Shown: positions 36,418 through 41,276 of the stretch, piece by piece | Layout: each line of letters begins with the position of its first letter | Position numbering within the stretch: the first letter of the stretch is position 1 | DNA from: Christensenellaceae bacterium | GTDB lineage: Bacteria; Bacillota; Clostridia; Christensenellales; Christensenellaceae | Assembly (NCBI GenBank): GCA_017523755.1 | Contig: JAFWWA010000053.1 | Coordinates: 1-41,276 of the forward strand | DNA: 41,276 nt | Direction: 5' to 3' | Notes under the pieces: model-generated | What the model was told of the DNA's origin: nothing | The model's input: only the letters and a program-made list of their open reading frames with translations | Databases searched by the model: none | Position numbers and translations under genes: made by a program

Positions 36418-38478
36418 ATGACAAGGAAGACGTTGATCCTTTTAATAACGATAATATCATTGATGCTGTTCGCAGGCTCGGCATGTTCCTCCCCTGTTTC
36501 CGCGGAATCAAGGGATGCAGGTTCGCTTTACATCGAATCATTGAGAAAAATGGATTTCGACAGCGCATATGATCACGTCTGCACCCGCTGCAACTACATA
36601 TCCCTTGAGGAATTCACAGACGCATGGGACAACATAATAAAGCTGCTTGAGATAACAGGGATCGACATCACCGACCCCGAGGTCACGAGCGAGGACGGAA
36701 GCGAATACATAAATTACAGGATAACCTTAAAGAGCAGGCTGACCGAGGACCTTACGACCGACGTCAGGCAGAAGCTCACATATTATGACGGAACGGCCCA
36801 TGTCGATTTCTCATACGATTCCATCCTTTCGGGATATGAGAAGGGCTCGTATATACGCAGGCGCACCCTCAAAGGTACCAGAGGCGAGATCTTTGCCCTG
36901 GACGGCACGATCCTTGCCGAGAACTCGTATTCCGATACCGTATATATAAACGTTTCTGATTCGCTCGATATCGACAGGACGCTCGACCGTATCTCATCCC
37001 TCCTTCCCGACGCCGACACAGGCCGCCTTAAGACGGTCTATGAGGACGCTCTTGAGCGCGAATACTCCGTCATAACCGTCAAGGCCTACAGCAAGGGCAC
37101 TATGGATGACGATCTGAGGCAGGCTCTTCTGTCAACGGAAGGGGTAGGGATCGACGATTCCTCTCTCACCTATCAGAGATTCTATCCGTACAGGGAGGTA
37201 TTCTCCCATATCATAGGATATACCGGCACGCCTTCCGAGGCTGATCTGGAGAAATACGGATATGACGAAAGGACCTCCGTCGTAGGCAAGACGGGGCTCG
37301 AAGCGTCATATGAGCCGGTCCTCCACAGCGAAGACGGCTATTCCCTTGAATTCGTCAACAGCAGCGGAGCCGTGACACACATACTCGACAGGGTCGAGCC
37401 CGTAAACGGAAGGGATGTCAGGACGACGCTCGATATAGCCATGCAGACGGAGGCCTACTACTCCCTCGATAAATACATAGCTGATGATCAGACCGGATGC
37501 GTTATTGTCATGGACACAAAGTCAGGTGACGTAAGCGCCATGGTGTCAAATCCCGGTTATGACAGCAATCTCTTCTCGTTCCCGATAGACAGCGCTACCT
37601 ACGAATCGCTGTTCGGGGAAGGAACTAACCAGCCCCTGCTCAACAGAGCCACACAGGTAACCCTGGCTCCCGGCTCCACGATCAAGCCTTTCACCGCAGC
37701 AGTCGCCATGGACAACAACATACTCACGATGAACAGCGTGTTCCCGTATAAGATCGAAAAGAACAAGTGGCTCCCCGATGATACGGACTGGATCTGGCCT
37801 CCCATCTCAAGGAGCAAGGCCACCCCCGGTGTGCTCAATATGTACTCCGCCATAAGGTCCTCTGACAACATATACTTCGGCTGGGCAGCCATGATGATCG
37901 GAAAAGAGAAGTTCATGGATTACTTCGAGAACACCCTCCATTTCGTCGACGAGATGGATTTCGATCTGCCAGTAAAACGGGGCAATCTTGTGAACAAGAC
38001 TACGGAATTCAACAAGAAGCTCCTTTCGGACATGGGTTTCGGCGTCGGCGAGATGCTTATAGCTCCCATACAGCTGATCTCATACTATACATGCTTTGAG
38101 AACGGCTGCGACGCGATAAAGCCGAGGATCGTCAAGAGCATCACCTCAAGCGACGGGCTGACCGAGACCGTCGAACAGGAGTTCGGCAGGGAGGTCGCGT
38201 ACAGCGGTCTTATGAGCGAATACACGAGAAGCAAGATATATGACGCGCTGATAGAGGTCGTAAAGACCGGAACTGCCCACGACATCTACGATTCGCGCAG
38301 ATCTGTCGCCGCCAAGACAGGTACCGCCGTCGTCAGCACCAAAAGAGAGATATCCTGGATAGTCGCTTTCTATACCGGGCGTATGGATGAGTCACGCATC
38401 GTCCTCGTCATGATAGACGGCCCCGCCGATGAAGGCGATATCAAGTTCAACATAGCTGATCTTCTGTTAAAAAAGTGA
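36418..38478 (+). CDS. Class B penicillin-binding protein with MecA-like N-terminal domain
   Basis: The 686-residue D,D-transpeptidase cross-links peptidoglycan outside the membrane. An N-terminal hydrophobic segment (about 5-22) ends in 'AGSAC', which may be a poor lipobox or an uncleaved anchor. It is followed by an NTF2-like MecA_N domain (about 33-140), the PBP dimerisation domain (about 145-330) and the transpeptidase with STIK (420-423), SDN (482-484) and KTG (633-635). This domain order is that of Bacillus PBP3 and staphylococcal PBP2a, some of which have low beta-lactam affinity (family knowledge; affinity here is unknown). It precedes ftsA and ftsZ, suggesting a septal role. The ribosome site is weak. 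A short GC-rich hairpin (GGTCCG/CGGACC) follows the stop. Confidence 0.9.
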   Translation: MTRKTLILLITIISLMLFAGSACSSPVSAESRDAGSLYIESLRKMDFDSAYDHVCTRCNYISLEEFTDAWDNIIKLLEITGIDITDPEVTSEDGSEYINYRITLKSRLTEDLTTDVRQKLTYYDGTAHVDFSYDSILSGYEKGSYIRRRTLKGTRGEIFALDGTILAENSYSDTVYINVSDSLDIDRTLDRISSLLPDADTGRLKTVYEDALEREYSVITVKAYSKGTMDDDLRQALLSTEGVGIDDSSLTYQRFYPYREVFSHIIGYTGTPSEADLEKYGYDERTSVVGKTGLEASYEPVLHSEDGYSLEFVNSSGAVTHILDRVEPVNGRDVRTTLDIAMQTEAYYSLDKYIADDQTGCVIVMDTKSGDVSAMVSNPGYDSNLFSFPIDSATYESLFGEGTNQPLLNRATQVTLAPGSTIKPFTAAVAMDNNILTMNSVFPYKIEKNKWLPDDTDWIWPPISRSKATPGVLNMYSAIRSSDNIYFGWAAMMIGKEKFMDYFENTLHFVDEMDFDLPVKRGNLVNKTTEFNKKLLSDMGFGVGEMLIAPIQLISYYTCFENGCDAIKPRIVKSITSSDGLTETVEQEFGREVAYSGLMSEYTRSKIYDALIEVVKTGTAHDIYDSRRSVAAKTGTAVVSTKREISWIVAFYTGRMDESRIVLVMIDGPADEGDIKFNIADLLLKK

Positions 38479-38559
38479 CCTGACAGCGGTCCGGACCGGA
38501 CCTTCATCAAAATTCATTTTTATAACAAAACTAGTTTGCAACTGCACGTTTCTCTCTTG

Positions 38560-38588
38560 TTGTACGGGTTTTTATACTTTGATATAAT
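38560..38588 (+). promoter_or_regulatory. Promoter of the ftsA-like gene
   Basis: TTGTAC (38560-38565), a 17-base spacer and perfect TATAAT (38583-38588), 32 bases before the start codon. Confidence 0.72.
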
Positions 38589-38620
38589 CAACTTTACCAC
38601 AGCAATTCCGGAGGGATGCC

Positions 38621-39790
38621 ATGAAACAGTGTCCTATACTCGAGATAGGTACTTCCAAGATAATCTGCATGCTCAGCACCGCGAACAGGAACGGCAGGAA
38701 TATCCCTGTGAGCTCATATTCAGACCATGACGGTATACAGAACGGGTCCTTCGTAGACAGAGGCAGAACGTCTGCAGCCATCGTATCCGCCGTTGAGGAA
38801 ACGGAGATATCGAGCTCGTACCAGATAAGCCGGATCATATGCAATGTTCCCGGCTGTTTCCTGAAAATAGAGATCAGGGAATCTACGCTGGGCCTTTCGG
38901 AAGACACTGTCAGCGAAGCAGATATAGAACGTCTCAAATCCATGGCGGCTCCGGTCCCGTATTCCGACGCGGTACATATAGGGACACGCTATGTCTATTT
39001 CATCGACAGCTCAGGGGATATCTATATCGATCCTCCCGTAGGAGCCAGGACATCAAGCATTTCCCTCTGCACCGCATTCTACTACGCCGCAACGGAATAT
39101 ACCTCACTTGTCGAGAGCGCACTTGAAAAACTGAACATAATTGTCGCGGCCTATATCCCTGACAGCTTTGCACAGGCAATGAGCTATATCCCTTCAGAAC
39201 AGAGGGACAGGAGCGCTGTTCTTCTCAACATAGGCTATTCGCAGACCTCGGTCTCAGCGGTATACGCGGACGCCGTGATATCCGAAAAGACTTTCTATAT
39301 GGGCTATTCTGATATAGCGGGGGATATCGCCATCGCTCTTGATACCGATATGTTCACCGCATACAGCATAAGGAAAAACCATCTTTTCGGCAGCGTGCCC
39401 GAGCCCGGCGCTCTCATATACGGAAAGGACAGCACCGGCAAGATGGCAGGGTTCGATGCCGTAAAGGTCAAGAACGCGATAGAAAAAAGGACTAGGATAA
39501 TAGCAAACGAGGCTGAAAGGATAATAGACGGTATGTCATCGCTCCTTCAGGCAAAGGCACCCGTTTACCTTACGGGTTCTGATTCCAACGCAAGGGGCTT
39601 CTCATCCTTCCTTTCACTGCTGCTTGGAAGGCCCGTCATCCCCGTAAGACAGGCAAAAGATATGTTCAGCTCGGATTACAATACTTCGCTTGCTCTTCTT
39701 GACAATGCGGTCCTTTCGCTTTATGATTTAAACGAGGAATTAGCAGAACGAAAGCCTTTAAAAGAAAGAATTAAGGATCTTTTCAAGTGA
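38621..39790 (+). CDS. FtsA-like actin-fold cell division protein
   Basis: The 389-residue protein sits directly before ftsZ and has an FtsA-type layout: phosphate-1 strand 'ILEIGTSKIICML' (6-18), an SHS2-like insertion (about 75-165), phosphate-2 'AVLLNIGYSQTSVSAV' (about 199-214), 'VYLTGSDSNARG' near the adenosine site, and a C-terminal basic amphipathic helix 'ERKPLKERIKDLFK' (376-389) suited to membrane binding. It is divergent: the usual DIGGGTT is replaced by NIGYSQT, so nucleotide handling may differ. It should tether FtsZ to the membrane (inference). GGAGGG precedes ATG 38621. Confidence 0.82.
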   Translation: MKQCPILEIGTSKIICMLSTANRNGRNIPVSSYSDHDGIQNGSFVDRGRTSAAIVSAVEETEISSSYQISRIICNVPGCFLKIEIRESTLGLSEDTVSEADIERLKSMAAPVPYSDAVHIGTRYVYFIDSSGDIYIDPPVGARTSSISLCTAFYYAATEYTSLVESALEKLNIIVAAYIPDSFAQAMSYIPSEQRDRSAVLLNIGYSQTSVSAVYADAVISEKTFYMGYSDIAGDIAIALDTDMFTAYSIRKNHLFGSVPEPGALIYGKDSTGKMAGFDAVKVKNAIEKRTRIIANEAERIIDGMSSLLQAKAPVYLTGSDSNARGFSSFLSLLLGRPVIPVRQAKDMFSSDYNTSLALLDNAVLSLYDLNEELAERKPLKERIKDLFK

Positions 39791-39872
39791 TCTATACAGG
39801 CTGTATCGATTACGGCTTTTATATTGATAATAAGTGAAATAGTGAGGCTGTTTAAGGGGAGGTTTTTGACCA

Positions 39873-41093
39873 ATGGAGTTAGATACACAGAATTTGAATT
39901 TTGCAAAGATTAAAGTCATCGGCTGCGGCGGAGGCGGCGGGAACGCTGTCAACAGAATGGTCGAATATGGACTTGAGGGTGTCGAGTTTTATGCTGTAAA
40001 TACAGATAAACAGGCTCTTCTGCTGAACAAGGCACCGAATAAGATACAGATAGGCGATAAGATCACCAAGGGGCTCGGCTCGGGCGGAGATCCTGCTGTA
40101 GGAAAGAAAGCAGCTGAAGAGAGCCGCGAGGAGCTCGAAGAGATCATAAAAGGCGCCGACCTTGTTTTCATAGCCGCAGGTATGGGCGGCGGTACCGGAA
40201 CAGGTTCCGCAGCTGTTATCGCGGATATAGCTAAGCAGTACGGCATACTCTCTGTTGCTTTCGTCACCATGCCCTTCTGGTTTGAGGGAACTCCCAGGAA
40301 AAAGGTCGCGGAAGCCGGTTTCAATGAACTCTTCAATACCGTCGACAGCATCATAAGGATCCCCAATGACAAACTCCTCGAAGTAGTAGGAAAGAACACT
40401 CCTCTTCTTGAGTCATTCAGGCTTGCCGACGATGCCCTCCGTCAGGGTATACAGGGCATAACGGACCTTATAGCAAGACCTGCTCTTATCAACCTCGACT
40501 TTGCAGACGTACGTTCCGTCATGATGGAGCACGGTATAGCGCATATGGGTATCGGTATAGGGACCGGCGAGAACAAGGTCGTCGATGCTGCAAAACAGGC
40601 TATCATGAGCCCGCTCCTCGATACTTCTATACAAGGCGCCAAGGGTATCATCTTCAACGTCACCGGCGACAAGACCATGGGACTTGCTGAGATCGAAGAA
40701 GCTATCAAGCTCGTGCAGGCTGCTGCTGATGATACAGCTAACATCTTCGTCGGCGCATGCATAGACGATGACCTCGATGACGAGGTACATATCACTGTCA
40801 TAGCTACCGGATTCGGAAGAGAATATGCTGAGAAATCGGAAAGCGCAAGAGCTTCTGCTCCGAGAGTCACCGCATCGGTCTTAGGAAACGGGACCGTGAA
40901 TCTTTACGGAGGCAGCGCAGTGAAGAAGGAAGAATCTCCGAAGAATTCCGACTGGTTCGGCGACGGTCTTTCCACCGCGAAAGCTCCCGATGAGGTAGAG
41001 CCTCTGCCTCAGGATATGAGCTTCCTCGATGACGACGAGCCCGAGATACCGGTATTCCTCAAGAAGGCTCCGAAGCGCCGTGGAAATCAGTAA
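39873..41093 (+). CDS. ftsZ: Cell division protein FtsZ
   Basis: The 406-residue tubulin homologue has 'GCGGGGGNAVNRM' (17-29), the tubulin signature GGGTGTGSA (105-113), the T7 catalytic loop 'NLDFADV' (207-213), a variable linker (about 320-375) and a C-terminal tail 'EIPVFLKKAPKRR' near the end that binds FtsA and other partners. It polymerises into the Z-ring with GTP hydrolysis. GGGGAGG lies ten bases before ATG 39873. It is the last gene of the division group and is followed by a strong terminator. Confidence 0.97.
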   Translation: MELDTQNLNFAKIKVIGCGGGGGNAVNRMVEYGLEGVEFYAVNTDKQALLLNKAPNKIQIGDKITKGLGSGGDPAVGKKAAEESREELEEIIKGADLVFIAAGMGGGTGTGSAAVIADIAKQYGILSVAFVTMPFWFEGTPRKKVAEAGFNELFNTVDSIIRIPNDKLLEVVGKNTPLLESFRLADDALRQGIQGITDLIARPALINLDFADVRSVMMEHGIAHMGIGIGTGENKVVDAAKQAIMSPLLDTSIQGAKGIIFNVTGDKTMGLAEIEEAIKLVQAAADDTANIFVGACIDDDLDDEVHITVIATGFGREYAEKSESARASAPRVTASVLGNGTVNLYGGSAVKKEESPKNSDWFGDGLSTAKAPDEVEPLPQDMSFLDDDEPEIPVFLKKAPKRRGNQ

Positions 41094-41106
41094 AACAGCA
41101 GATATG

Positions 41107-41135
41107 AAAAAACACCCGAAAGGGTGTTTTTTTTT
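41107..41135 (+). terminator. Terminator of ftsZ
   Basis: AACACCC (41111-41117) and GGGTGTT (41122-41128) close a GAAA tetraloop. A runs upstream and a nine-base T tract downstream make it strong, and possibly bidirectional. Confidence 0.93.
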
Positions 41136-41276
41136 GGCTCTATGTCAAATGTTGGGGTAGAGCATAAAATTAGGACAAGATTGTTTAATCAAAACAGCTA
41201 CAAGATCATGATCTTGTAGCTGTTTTTGTGCTCACCATCGAACCTGATCATGATCTATATCCAAAACTAGTAAAAA
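41136..41276. mobile_element. Possible edge of an insertion sequence (ISL3-like terminal repeat?)
   Basis: Sequence changes abruptly to AT-rich after the ftsZ terminator. It begins 'GGCTCTATGTCAAATGTTGG', which to my memory resembles the GGCTCT...GTTGGGGTAGA style of ISL3-family ends. Within it, GCTCTA (41137-41142) and TAGAGC (41158-41163) are an inverted repeat. No transposase frame is visible in the 140 bases available, so this is a guess. Confidence 0.3.
41191..41226. repeat. Perfect 18-base inverted repeat (palindrome)
   Basis: AAAACAGCTACAAGATCA is followed immediately by its exact reverse complement, with A and T runs at the ends, so it could act as a bidirectional terminator. The centre CAAGATCATGATCTTG contains TGATCA-like elements, and a similar TGATCATGATC occurs again at 41245-41255. 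Confidence 0.85.

Overview
The window looks like a chromosomal segment of a Gram-positive Clostridia member, probably a Lachnospiraceae-like anaerobe (inference). The grounds are AddAB rather than RecBCD, a HemZ-type coproporphyrinogen dehydrogenase, a DivIC/FtsB-Ppx-tRNA-Met neighbourhood, a MecA-like class B PBP, several lipoproteins with Gram-positive lipoboxes, strong AGGAGG ribosome sites, and heavy use of ATA (Ile) and AGG (Arg) codons. No sporulation gene is visible. Most of the window is mid-GC housekeeping sequence. The first ~2.1 kb is clearly more AT-rich and looks accessory, and the last ~140 bases may be the edge of an insertion sequence.

Layout. 1-2051 (minus): AraC-type regulator, a possible 28-codon ORF, a lipoprotein and the start of a membrane protein. 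2537-7849 (plus): gdhA, an SPFH/zinc-ribbon protein, a Mbeg1-like hydrolase, a DivIC/FtsB protein and a Ppx/GppA phosphatase. 7893-8052: initiator and elongator tRNA-Met. 8312-12597 (minus): a tightly overlapping operon of an amino-acid kinase (ProB-like), dtd, a metallo-beta-lactamase-fold hydrolase, hemZ and a patatin. 12861-13622: exonuclease III. 13661-16588 (plus): the methionine ABC transporter locus. 16789-19781: argS and serS. 19856-24216 (minus): a type IIA topoisomerase pair (parE-parC type). 24294-36168 (minus): pth, mfd, a PrsA-like lipoprotein, addB and addA (DNA repair and recombination, with tRNA recycling). 36418-41093 (plus): a MecA-like PBP, a divergent FtsA and FtsZ (cell division).

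The most interesting locus is 13661-16588. First, a consensus promoter is followed by a 33-codon ORF with six Met codons within codons 10-20, then by an intrinsic terminator. Segments of this leader can form mutually exclusive 1:2, 2:3 and 3:4 pairings, the architecture of ribosome-mediated attenuation, here apparently reading out methionine (or charged tRNA-Met) supply. I see no SAM riboswitch or T-box. Second, the metQ behind it encodes a MetQ whose two conserved halves are in swapped order: the lipoprotein signal peptide leads straight into the usual C-terminal half, and the usual N-terminal half follows at the end. This appears to be a natural circular permutation. metN (with NIL domain) and metI are ordinary, so this looks like a working methionine importer with an unusual control element and an unusual binding protein.

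Protein families were assigned by reading motifs and overall sequence only; no database search was possible.
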